From the NCBI GenBank assembly GCA_023426125.1, contig JAFABI010000084.1:1-64000 (forward strand): a stretch of DNA of 64,000 nt. Direction: 5' to 3'. The notes beneath the pieces are model-generated. The model ran no database searches, was not told the DNA's origin, and saw nothing but the letters and a program-made list of their open reading frames with translations. Of the stretch, positions 26,632 through 34,401 are shown in pieces. The DNA is from Bacillota bacterium. GTDB taxonomy: Bacteria; Bacillota; Clostridia; Acetivibrionales; DTU013. A program made the position numbers and the translations under genes. Within the stretch, counting starts at the first letter, position 1; every line of letters begins with the position of its first letter.

Positions 26632-27531
26632 TTAATTTGCATTTGTCACATAAAAGTTGAAATTTTCCAGCGCCCAATCCATATGGTAAAAATGGGTTTT
26701 ATAGGATGCGGGATCATGGATGGATGCGCAATAAACCGTCCTCTTGCCCTGGTTCAGCTCGTTGAAGTATTCTAGATATTTCCACCTATATGTCTGGGAA
26801 AAGGATACGTTTTTATATTTGCTGTTCCTGATGTCAAAGCAGGTTTTGCTTTTCCTGTCAAGCTTGCACCAGTTGCTGCCTTCGCACGCATGGCAGGGAA
26901 TGGTTTGCGCCAAATCAATGGGAATATCGGTAGTAAATCCTGCTTTATAGGGAGTGTATTTATTCACTCTGATTGACAGTTCTGCATCGCCGTAACCGTT
27001 TTCTTCGCACCAGTAGCCAATCAGGTTGATCAGTTCCGGCCTCAGGCACTGGCAGTGCCCGGGGACGAAATCCGCGATTGTGCCGACTTCACTCTTCATT
27101 AACTGCAGATACCTTACGCCGTTTTTCTCCTTTGGGGCTACCGCCGGCTGATAGGCAGGAAGCGGATTAGGCCTGGGCACTCCCAGGAGTCCGACCTCCG
27201 GGAAGGTCTGAAAGATTTTCATAAAACGGGTTATCCAGTCGGGGGCGTAAAAATAGACATCGCTTTCAACAACAATGAAATACTGGTCCGGCCTTCTACG
27301 TGTCAGCGTGAAATTCATCGGATAAATCGGTCCGGTATTCACGGGGAACCGGGTTTTGGACTTGATACGGCTGTCCTGTAAGCTCTGGATAAAATCCCAG
27401 GTGTTATCCTGTGAATTATTGTCGATGATATGGAGCTCAAAATCATCGGTTGTTTTTAAAAGCGAATTCAGGTTTCTGACGGTCAATCCCATTCTGTGAA
27501 AGGTGGAATAGCTGATTAAAGGTGGTGTCAT
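26632..27531 (-). CDS. Glycosyltransferase, GT2-like (GT-A fold)
   Basis: ATG 27531 follows GGAGGT; a longer frame to 27603 lacks a ribosome site. The 299-residue protein starts with a GT-A pattern (LISYSTFHRMGLTVRNLNSLL, FELHIIDNNSQDNTWDFI) and has a DxD-type motif in VVESDVYF that would bind nucleotide-sugar metal. Several Cys residues in IPCHACEGSNWCKLDRKSKTC lie in the C-terminal half. Probably adds sugar in the cytoplasm to a surface polymer or protein; partner of the gene 25378-26496. Confidence 0.8.
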   Translation of the reverse strand: MTPPLISYSTFHRMGLTVRNLNSLLKTTDDFELHIIDNNSQDNTWDFIQSLQDSRIKSKTRFPVNTGPIYPMNFTLTRRRPDQYFIVVESDVYFYAPDWITRFMKIFQTFPEVGLLGVPRPNPLPAYQPAVAPKEKNGVRYLQLMKSEVGTIADFVPGHCQCLRPELINLIGYWCEENGYGDAELSIRVNKYTPYKAGFTTDIPIDLAQTIPCHACEGSNWCKLDRKSKTCFDIRNSKYKNVSFSQTYRWKYLEYFNELNQGKRTVYCASIHDPASYKTHFYHMDWALENFNFYVTNAN

Positions 27532-27709
27532 AAATATACCTCCATACCAGTATTTCTGATGCAAGCCTTTATAATCCGCATAAGGCAAATAGACTGTAAG
27601 CATATTGGCTTTCCAACAGTTTGCTTTTACCAGTCGGGTATATTATAGATTATGTAGTAAATCGAACGATTGTTACAGCAGATTCCGTTTATTGTAATGC
27701 AACCATAAT

Positions 27710-27918
27710 GCAAATGGGGACAGTTCTTTTTTATTATTAATTATTGAACTCTTGAACTCGACTTTTCCTCCTTTGAGATTCCCATGTCGCCAAGGCTCCT
27801 CGGAATAATACAATCAGACTTAAATATAATTACTAGCGGAGCGCAGTCATCTTGTTTTTTCTCTGAAAACCAAGACAGGAAAGTTGAGTTAGAATAATGA
27901 AGAACTGTCCCCATTTGC
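27710..27918. repeat. 209-bp non-autonomous element with inverted GGGGACAGTTCTT ends
   Basis: The left end GCAAATGGGGACAGTTCTT (27710-27728) is the exact reverse complement of 27900-27918, a 19-bp perfect match. The interior has no gene. The ends match those bounding the transposase element at 33150-34357. It occupies the gap 27532-28069 between the glycosyltransferase and tasA/sipW regions. Confidence 0.8.
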
Positions 27919-28069
27919 CATTTGCAATTTGGATTCATCGCTTTTTCCCGAGGCTGTTGGACAAAGCCTGGCTGGAAAAATCAGAAATATCCGAAAACTG
28001 AGAGAGCATTGATAGCTCACCCGCAATGGACATTTTATGGATAAAAGGAGCAGAAAAGCAGTAAACCGT

Positions 28070-29467
28070 CTATTTTTTCCTCCGGAAAATATGCATGATC
28101 TGTCTGTGATAAAATAGTAAAACAGCGGGTGCCAGTAAAAAGAGCAGCCTCCCTACGATGGTATTGGCGAAAAGAATCAATGCGCCCAGCCATCGGCTTC
28201 TACCGGTATAGACGCCAAGTATGTCTTCGCGGACGGCAGTTTTCAGCATGGCTCCAGGCCGGGACAGGGGCGGATAGTTGTCAATATCTGCGATAATTTC
28301 ATTTCCTTTCTTTTCAATCACTCTCTCCACATAGATGACGTTATCACTCTTAAAAAGAATGATTTGACCTGTTTCGATCGGGAATTGGCTGTCGACCTTT
28401 TTAAAATAGGCAAGATCATTCAGCATGATGGCCGGTTCCATGGTATCGGATTTGAAGACATAAGGGATTACCCCGCGTATTGTCACCTCACTGCCGGGCC
28501 TTGATGCATTAATCAAAATGACCATGATGTTAAAAGCAAGCGTGGCGCAAATGAAAATAACCAGGAAGACGGTTAACGACAGGTCGATGATTTTGCCGTA
28601 CCGCGCTTTTTTTTCGCTGTTGACGGCGGCTTTTCTTTTGCCTGTCCTTGAATCCACATATACGACTTCGGTATTGGAAGGCAGAGGATAATCATTGATG
28701 GGAAGGGTATAGTATCTTGCCACATTCCGGGCGCCATAGATGCATATCAGACCGCATATAGCAATCATTGCCATAGCGGCAGGCAAAAACAAGGAACGGC
28801 TGAAGTCAAAAAGGTTGTAGAAATTCTGCATGGCAACGCGGTTGGATAAAAGCGCATAATATCCCAGCACTGCTTTAAGCACGATAATGAGGACTGCGGA
28901 TAAAAAAGCAAGATAACGGGCGTTGATAATGGTTTTTACATAAAGGGACAGCGTCAAGCAGAGAATGCTTATGAGGACAAGGTCTATAAATCCGGCAAAA
29001 TATAGGGCTGGCATATAAGCGTATATAAAGGGATATTTGAGGAAAACGGTGAGGAATACCGTAAAAACAAAGCCAATGGTATAGATGATAAAAAGCGAAT
29101 ACAAAAGCGCTACAAGTTTGGAGAAAATCATCTTTACCGGGCGATATCCCATTTGGACTAGCAAATACCACGAATTTTTTCTTATTTCGGAGAAGAAAAG
29201 GTAGTCGTAATAGTAAATGAAATAAGCCGTATTCAGCACATAGGCTACATGAATATAAATATATACTGTTGAAAAAAAGCTGGGCTGCATGATCTGTGGG
29301 GCTGCTTCGGAAAGCACGCTTTTTTGCAGTGTTTGAAATACAAAATAAAGCGCGAAGGAAAAAAGCCCCAGAAAAACTGCAAAGGCTGATTTCCTGTTTG
29401 TACTGGTCCTGTTTTCCGTATAGATCTGACGGAGTTCCTTTTTAAAGTAGCTTGTTTTGTAAATCAT
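28070..29467 (-). CDS. ABC-2-like membrane protein fused to a catalytically degenerate SipW-type signal peptidase domain
   Basis: ATG 29467 is preferred (GAGGAG upstream); it overlaps the ATPase-like gene by 26 bases. Residues 1-260 form about six to seven helices, like the membrane part of ABC-2 permeases. After a further helix (about 300-325), residues 330-466 align with SipW-type signal peptidases: VFKSDTMEPAI matches their LSGSMEPTI, ILFKSDNVIYVERV matches ITF..THRV, and a C-terminal helix follows. The catalytic Ser is Thr342 (codon ACC at 28444-28442) and the catalytic His is replaced by Glu381. So peptidase activity is not expected. The role may be to hold or guide SipW substrates (inference). 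Confidence 0.75.
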   Translation of the reverse strand: MIYKTSYFKKELRQIYTENRTSTNRKSAFAVFLGLFSFALYFVFQTLQKSVLSEAAPQIMQPSFFSTVYIYIHVAYVLNTAYFIYYYDYLFFSEIRKNSWYLLVQMGYRPVKMIFSKLVALLYSLFIIYTIGFVFTVFLTVFLKYPFIYAYMPALYFAGFIDLVLISILCLTLSLYVKTIINARYLAFLSAVLIIVLKAVLGYYALLSNRVAMQNFYNLFDFSRSLFLPAAMAMIAICGLICIYGARNVARYYTLPINDYPLPSNTEVVYVDSRTGKRKAAVNSEKKARYGKIIDLSLTVFLVIFICATLAFNIMVILINASRPGSEVTIRGVIPYVFKSDTMEPAIMLNDLAYFKKVDSQFPIETGQIILFKSDNVIYVERVIEKKGNEIIADIDNYPPLSRPGAMLKTAVREDILGVYTGRSRWLGALILFANTIVGRLLFLLAPAVLLFYHRQIMHIFRRKK

Positions 29468-30449
29468 ATTGCAGGATAAGCTCCTCATACCCGTTGCATA
29501 CTGTCTTGGGGTTTATTTCCATATGTTCGGGGACAATACCTGCTTCAACGATTTTCCTGTATAAATAACCAGGGCTGTCAGCTTCGTTTCCATGGCTGCT
29601 GACCAGCAAGCTGCCGTCTCTTACGGAGAGCTTGTATTCGGGCAGCAAAAGGGCAAGCCTGTCCATCAAATAGTATATGTCTTTATCCCTCAGCATAATC
29701 ACGACTTTATCGAAGGTAAAGCGGAGATCTTCAACAGTACCCTGGTAGATGAGTTTTCCGTCTGCAATAAAAGCGGTATGGCTGCATGCTTTTTCAATCA
29801 GAAGGCAATTTTGTGTTCCGACAACCAGGGTTTTGCCTCTATCCCGCATAAAGCCTGATATTTTGGCAATTGCTCCCATGAGAGTCCCGTCAAATTCCTG
29901 TTCGGGAAGATTAAACACTGTGATCAAGCTGTCCGAGTAAGCGGCAACGATCAGCGTAACCACTGCCTTTTCCTCTTTTGTCAGCATTCTGACCGGTGTC
30001 AGCAAAAGGCTGCTCAAGCCGATATCAACAATAAAATCCAGAAGTTGTTCCTGAAGCTCAACGTGGCGGATATTCAGCCTGGCCATGGCAAACGTCAGGT
30101 ATTCCAGGACATTCATATTATTGTAAAGCATATCGGAATTTCCTATATAAAATACATGCTGCAGGATGGTTCTTTTGTGCCGCGGCATGCCGCGCTCCGC
30201 CAGAACGCATTTTCCACCGACGTAGGGTTTGATATTTGCAATGATTTCCAGCAGCAGCTTGATTTCAAAAAGGGAGCGTGCGTTTATCCCCCACGCTTCC
30301 GTCCTTTTTATCAGCAGATTGATGTCCGACAGCACACGCCGGGGTTCCTGGTCTTCACTGGAAAAGTGTTCGCCGGATGAAACATTTTTTAAGAAAGCGA
30401 TATTTTCAGCAGGGGCTGCACCGGCACTCCCTTTCGAATGATTGTTCAT
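29442..30449 (-). CDS. Degenerate ABC ATPase (pseudo-ATPase) of the SipW/TasA locus
   Basis: 335 residues with the outline of an ABC ATPase but none of its catalytic motifs. At the Walker A site there is WGINARSLFEIKLLLEI, lacking the GKS/T. At the signature there is MLTKEEKAVV instead of LSGGE. At Walker B there is SLITVFNLPEQ instead of the LLLLDEP pattern, and the switch reads VVGTQN instead of THD/H. The D-loop-like and GKLIYQGT regions are still recognisable. ATG 30449 follows GGAGGAGAGG, and the frame is open and long, so it is a maintained protein rather than a decayed gene. It lies between sipW and the permease fusion. Confidence 0.7.
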   Translation of the reverse strand: MNNHSKGSAGAAPAENIAFLKNVSSGEHFSSEDQEPRRVLSDINLLIKRTEAWGINARSLFEIKLLLEIIANIKPYVGGKCVLAERGMPRHKRTILQHVFYIGNSDMLYNNMNVLEYLTFAMARLNIRHVELQEQLLDFIVDIGLSSLLLTPVRMLTKEEKAVVTLIVAAYSDSLITVFNLPEQEFDGTLMGAIAKISGFMRDRGKTLVVGTQNCLLIEKACSHTAFIADGKLIYQGTVEDLRFTFDKVVIMLRDKDIYYLMDRLALLLPEYKLSVRDGSLLVSSHGNEADSPGYLYRKIVEAGIVPEHMEINPKTVCNGYEELILQYDLQNKLL

Positions 30450-30474
30450 ATCTACCTCTCCTCCACGGCACGCG

Positions 30475-31077
30475 CTATGTTAAAGGTATTTTTGCTACAA
30501 ACACACCCAGCACCCTGTCGGGAGTGAGCAGCTCCCGGTCGGTGGAATTGCGGGGATTGTCTCCTTTGGTGCGGAATGCGGTTTTGCCATCTTCAACGGT
30601 GACGACGCCAACGATTCTGTGGGTAACGATGGGTCCGGACAAAGATTTAAAGGTGACGATGTCGTTTTCAGCAAGGTTTCCCGCGTTTTTCGGTCTTCGG
30701 CACAAAATTACCGTGCCAATGCCGAGAGTAGGTTCCATACTGCCGGATTCGATTACATACAACTGGAAGCCCAAAATATGGGGGATATCGCCTCTGCTCC
30801 TGGCTATCTGGATGGATACAATAGCCGCCGAAAGCAGCAGCACGGCAGACAGGAATGCAATCTGCCCTATAACTTTTACAGTCCGCTTTCTTTTTCTATA
30901 GCTTCTTCTATAGCTTCGTTTGACGCTGTGCTCCGGTGTATGGCCTTCTGAGCTTTTCTGCTTCTCCCGGAGGATCTCCTTGCGCATTTCATCAATTTGT
31001 TCCTGCGTCGTATGCTTTCCTTCTTGCATGATCCCGCCTTCCTGCTTTTTTTTCGAAGTTTTATTTTGGTTATTCAT
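30475..31077 (-). CDS. sipW: SipW-type signal peptidase I
   Basis: Start uncertain: ATG 31089, 31077 or 31029. The protein has a charged, cytoplasmic N-terminal tail rich in Lys/Arg (KRSYRRSYRKRKR), one helix, then the S26 peptidase domain with catalytic Ser113 in ESGSMEPTL and His153 in IVTHRIVGV, followed by TKGDNPRNSTD. A Ser-His rather than Ser-Lys pair is the mark of the SipW/ER-type branch. In Bacillus SipW processes TasA and TapA, and here two TasA-like proteins and a small peptide with similar leaders lie directly upstream. The helix and active site face outside the membrane. Confidence 0.88.
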   Translation of the reverse strand: MNNQNKTSKKKQEGGIMQEGKHTTQEQIDEMRKEILREKQKSSEGHTPEHSVKRSYRRSYRKRKRTVKVIGQIAFLSAVLLLSAAIVSIQIARSRGDIPHILGFQLYVIESGSMEPTLGIGTVILCRRPKNAGNLAENDIVTFKSLSGPIVTHRIVGVVTVEDGKTAFRTKGDNPRNSTDRELLTPDRVLGVFVAKIPLT

Positions 31078-31095
31078 AGTATGCCTCAATCCGGC

Positions 31096-31129
31096 AAAAA
31101 AAAAGCTGATCCTGAGCGGATCAGCTTTT
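31096..31129 (-). terminator. Terminator between the second TasA-like gene and sipW
   Basis: On the minus strand AAAAGCTGATCC, a 5-base loop and GGATCAGCTTTT are followed by a run of nine T in all. It should stop most transcripts after the substrate genes, leaving less sipW and transporter-like mRNA. This would give the many-substrate, few-enzyme ratio. Confidence 0.8.
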
Positions 31130-31169
31130 CCAGCAAATACTGCAGCGAAAAAATTTAATTTGCATTATT

Positions 31170-31700
31170 TTACTTCTGGGTGCCTGTTACGGATACTTTG
31201 ACAGCCGTTCCGTAACCTGCTCCGGCATAGTTTATGTCAGATGCGCTGTTACCGGGCCAGTTGACAGACACCGTATAAACCTTCTCCTGTCCAGTTGCAG
31301 ACAAACCGAATTCGTTTGTAAATTCAATTTTGCCGCTTGCTGTTACAGTTCCAACGGTATTGCCATTTGAATCCTTGACGGTAACCGCAAGCGGTGTGAT
31401 GACATTTTTGCCCTCTGCGGCGGCAACGTCGACATCAAAATCCAGATTCATGGCGGTCTCGCTTATGACAGAGCCGTTGTAATTCTTTACGCTGAACTGC
31501 CAGTTTACCGTTTCATTGGGAGCGATCTTTACGTTCTTTGTAAAGGTATCGGTGCCTCCCTCGGTAAGGATGAATTCCTTGGCAACTACGCTGCCCTCAG
31601 CCAGGTTGTCGATTGACGTGGTATACATTGCCAATGTTCCTGCAATCACTGAGGTTGTCAAGAGTAAAACAAGTGCAAAACCGAGTAGTGCTTTTTTCAT
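31170..31700 (-). CDS. TasA/camelysin-like SipW-dependent secreted protein
   Basis: ATG 31700 follows GGGAG; a longer frame to 31715 includes the ribosome site. 176 residues starting MKKALLGFALVLLLTTSVIA, followed by GTLAMYTTSIDNL, the form of a SipW-dependent signal peptide. The mature part is a beta-rich domain with GSVVAKEF, IAPNETVNWQFSVKN and NWPGNSASDINYAGAGYG. It is closely similar to the N-terminal domain of the gene at 32056-33024. TasA-family proteins form extracellular fibres or act as minor fibre subunits. Confidence 0.82.
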   Translation of the reverse strand: MKKALLGFALVLLLTTSVIAGTLAMYTTSIDNLAEGSVVAKEFILTEGGTDTFTKNVKIAPNETVNWQFSVKNYNGSVISETAMNLDFDVDVAAAEGKNVITPLAVTVKDSNGNTVGTVTASGKIEFTNEFGLSATGQEKVYTVSVNWPGNSASDINYAGAGYGTAVKVSVTGTQK

Positions 31701-31791
31701 ACCATATTCTCCCATCTCTTAAATTTGTTCTATTTTGCCTGTAACTAAACCCCGGCCTTCCGAGGGTGTAGCCATATAACCAAATTTCTTC

Positions 31792-32010
31792 CTATTCCTG
31801 CCCATTCATTTCATTGGCGGGTGGCGCCTGTGTAGCGGCCATCTCTTCCTGTGCCTGCCGGAGTCCGGCCTGCTCGTGCAGCTTGTCGAGATCCGGGCTT
31901 ATACTGACGCTGGAGCTGGACGCAGACGTATAGCTTGAAAGCGTGTCTACGGTCAATGAAGCAAATACTGCACAGAGCAGAGCCAGGATCAGTATAATTT
32001 TTTTCTTCAT
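31792..32010 (-). CDS. Small secreted protein with SipW-type leader (72 aa)
   Basis: ATG 32010 follows GGGGG. The N-terminus MKKKIILILALLCAVFASLT is a signal helix and is followed by VDTLSSYTSASSSSVSIS, which resembles the region after SipW cleavage sites in the neighbouring proteins. The rest is a short acidic, Gln/Ala-rich tail (LDKLHEQAGLRQAQEEM). I do not recognise a family. Its place between two TasA-like genes suggests an accessory or nucleator peptide of the fibre. Confidence 0.6.
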   Translation of the reverse strand: MKKKIILILALLCAVFASLTVDTLSSYTSASSSSVSISPDLDKLHEQAGLRQAQEEMAATQAPPANEMNGQE

Positions 32011-32055
32011 CGTTCAACCCCCTTTTCTATCGGGTGAATCCGGGAAAGAACCGGG

Positions 32056-33024
32056 TCAGTTCACTGAAGCCTTACCGAATTCACATGTCAGATCGATTCT
32101 GTCGCTGTCATTCATATTGCTGCCTCCCACAAGGATATTCTGAAGGGGCTCGGTTCCTCTTCCACGGGCCGGGCCGGTAAAGGATACGCTTTTTCCGGGT
32201 AGAATATTGTCGGTTGACTGATTATTATACCCCGGGTTGACAAATTTATAGTGTCCGTCGGGTAACCCGGACACAAGCTTTGCATTGCTCCAGACACCGG
32301 TCAGCCTGTCCGTCGGAAGGGAAAAGGCGATGTTCCAGGCCTCAATGGCGCTGTCGGAATTGTTGGTAATGGTCACCCTATACTGGTATTCGTAAATTCC
32401 GCTTTGCCCATTTTGCCATGGAACCGTTGTTTCATAGCGTACGGCGATGTCTTTCTCTTCCGGGGGCTCTTCCGTGCCGGGGTCACTGCCGAAAGGAAGC
32501 TGCGAGGCGGCGGCATCCACGTTTACGGTGGTCCCGTAATTACTGCCGGCATAGTTGATATCGGCATTTCCATTGGCAGGCCAATGGATTTCAACGATGT
32601 AGTCCTTTTCCTGCCCTGCTTCAGAAAGAGGGAACTCTCCGGTTACATCAAAGGTGCCTACACCGGTAACGCTGTTAAGGACATTGCCGCCGGAATCCTT
32701 GACGGTAACAATCAATGGCTGTATTGCGTTTTTACCGGCCGAAGCCAGTACGTTAAAAGTAAGCTTATAGTATAAATCGGTTTCAGTGATCACCTGGTTG
32801 TCATGATTTTTCACTTTAAACTGCCATTGGACGGTCTCTGAAGGCGCTATTTTTATTCCCTGCCGGAAAGAGTCCGTGCCCTCGCCAACAAAAACAAATT
32901 CTTTTGCAGTTACGCTGCCTTCCGCCAGATCATCGACGGACGTAGCATACATAGCAAGCGTTCCTGCTGCGATGGAGCTTACCATGAGCATGACCAATGC
33001 CAAAATAAAAATAATTCTTTTCAT
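32056..33024 (-). CDS. TasA/camelysin-like protein with C-terminal CBM2-like domain
   Basis: 322 residues; ATG 33024 follows AGGTGG. SipW-type leader (MKRIIFILALVMLMVSSIAA then GTLAMYATSVDDL), TasA-like domain about 25-180, a Pro/Glu linker (GTEEPPEEK), then a beta-sandwich region (about 195-322). That region has EYQYRVTITNNSDSAIEAWNI, the GVWSNAK segment, NPGYNNQ and LPGKSVSF. This order (tyrosine-rich strand, single Trp pairs, NPGYN, PG.S..F) fits carbohydrate-binding module family 2, which binds cellulose or chitin. A fibre protein that binds polysaccharide is an inference. First gene of the minus-strand locus. Confidence 0.8.
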   Translation of the reverse strand: MKRIIFILALVMLMVSSIAAGTLAMYATSVDDLAEGSVTAKEFVFVGEGTDSFRQGIKIAPSETVQWQFKVKNHDNQVITETDLYYKLTFNVLASAGKNAIQPLIVTVKDSGGNVLNSVTGVGTFDVTGEFPLSEAGQEKDYIVEIHWPANGNADINYAGSNYGTTVNVDAAASQLPFGSDPGTEEPPEEKDIAVRYETTVPWQNGQSGIYEYQYRVTITNNSDSAIEAWNIAFSLPTDRLTGVWSNAKLVSGLPDGHYKFVNPGYNNQSTDNILPGKSVSFTGPARGRGTEPLQNILVGGSNMNDSDRIDLTCEFGKASVN

Positions 33025-33067
33025 AAACCACCTCGATTCCTTTCTTTGTGAATACTATAACGTTGTT

Positions 33068-33096
33068 ATGTTAACATTAGATGAAAGTTGCGTCAA
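33068..33096 (-). promoter_or_regulatory. Promoter of the tasA/sipW locus, with an ATAAC-N3-GTTAT site at its start
   Basis: On the minus strand TTGACG (33096-33091), 17-base spacer, TAACAT (33073-33068). ATAACGTTGTTAT at 33057-33069 overlaps the -10 end and start region and has the same form as the two palindromes before tetR (929-954). Confidence 0.5.
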
Positions 33097-33149
33097 ATTG
33101 TATATTCATCCACTATAGGAAGCGAATGGTGAATGGGGCGGCGGGAAGG

Positions 33150-34357
33150 GGGGACGGTTCTTTTTTTTGCGAACATTTGTTCTTTACAAAAATCACCTTT
33201 TATGGTAGTATATTTACAAAGGAGTGATTTTTATGCCAAGAGCAGCAAGAAAAAAGTCGGAAAATGCCTTATATCATGTGATGTGCAGGAGTATCAGTGA
33301 AAGGGATCTGTTTCTTTGTGATGAAGATAAAGATTATTATCTGACGTTGCTGAAAAAATACTGCGAAAAATGCCACTGCAAAATATATGCATATTGCCTT
33401 ATGGATAATCATGTCCATATTTACATAGATCCGTGCGGTTTTGACATATCGACTTATATGCGTCATCTAAACACAGCTTATGTATCCTATTTCAACAGGC
33501 GCTGTAAGCGGCATGGTCACTTATTCCAGGGACGCTTCGGCAGTATAATAGTGGACAATGACACTTACAGTCTCACGTTATCCGCATACATTCACAATAA
33601 CGCGAAAGACCTACCTGGATTCGAAGGACGGGAAGAACTATATAAATACTCTTCTTACGGGATATATACAGGCCAGAGGGAAGATGTCACAGGGCTTATA
33701 GATAGTGAATATATCCTGAACTTCTTTAGTAATGCTCTAAAGACAGCGAGGCAGAAATACAGGCTTTTCGTATTATCTATGAAAGATACCGGAATAGCAA
33801 AAGAAATGGATGAGAATATGATTGCAGCCTATACTGAAAATATCTATAAAAGTGAGAAAAAACAAATTATAAGGGATATGATACCTGGAGAATTAGTAAA
33901 GAAGGTAAGTGAAATATTGGGGGAAAGGGAACCGGAGACGTTAAAAGCAAAGTATAGCAGAGATGCTGGAGAATTCAGGGCCTTTGCTACGTATATAATG
34001 CGGACTCTTTGCGGATACACCTATGGGAATATATGCGAATATATAGGCAATATGTCGTTATCTGGGGTATCAAGGTTGGTAAATGAAGGATACAGGCTTT
34101 TTAAAGAACAGGAGCGATACCGGAATGCCTTTAAAACTATAGTCCAGGCTGCATAAAGAAAATAAGGCGGCACTCCATTTTAAAGCCTTGCAAAGTAACT
34201 GTTGAGGCTTATTTGTGTTTTCGCTATTTCGAACCAGGATCATAAATCAGCTAGATCAAAAATTTATTTCAGTAAGGCTATCAGGGAAATAACACAAATC
34301 GGATTAAAAACATTTTAAGATATGTAGAAAAAAGCTTTAAAGAAAAGAACTGTCCCC
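33150..34357 (+). mobile_element. Intact RAYT element bounded by inverted GGGGACRGTTCTT ends (1208 bp)
   Basis: The left end GGGGACGGTTCTT (33150-33162) and right end AAGAACTGTCCCC (34345-34357) are inverted with one difference. Between them lies the intact transposase gene. The right flank matches that of the truncated copy at 684-887. The same ends without a transposase recur at 19796-20248, 27710-27918 and 38857-39028. Confidence 0.75.
33233..34156 (+). CDS. REP-associated tyrosine transposase (RAYT, Y1 family), intact
   Basis: ATG 33233 is well spaced from AAAGGAG (33218-33224); the upstream GTG at 33224 overlaps that site. 307 residues, a usual size for this family. The metal-binding HUH motif is DNHVHIYI (about residues 57-64) and the catalytic Tyr lies in SAYIHNN (about 116-122). 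The C-terminal third carries a helix-turn-helix-like region (YGNICEYIGNMSLSGVSRLVNEGY). Downstream AAGCCT/AGGCTT forms a terminator-like hairpin. It is nearly identical in its middle to the copy at 3-683. Confidence 0.92.
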   Translation: MPRAARKKSENALYHVMCRSISERDLFLCDEDKDYYLTLLKKYCEKCHCKIYAYCLMDNHVHIYIDPCGFDISTYMRHLNTAYVSYFNRRCKRHGHLFQGRFGSIIVDNDTYSLTLSAYIHNNAKDLPGFEGREELYKYSSYGIYTGQREDVTGLIDSEYILNFFSNALKTARQKYRLFVLSMKDTGIAKEMDENMIAAYTENIYKSEKKQIIRDMIPGELVKKVSEILGEREPETLKAKYSRDAGEFRAFATYIMRTLCGYTYGNICEYIGNMSLSGVSRLVNEGYRLFKEQERYRNAFKTIVQAA

Positions 34358-34366
34358 AATGGGCAC

Positions 34367-34395
34367 TTGACAAGTATAGCTAAATTTGATAGCAT
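34367..34395 (+). promoter_or_regulatory. Promoter of the T-box leader
   Basis: TTGACA (34367-34372), 17-base spacer, TAGCAT (34390-34395). It starts 10 bases after the right end of the RAYT element. Confidence 0.6.
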
Positions 34396-34401
34396 ACTTA
34401 A

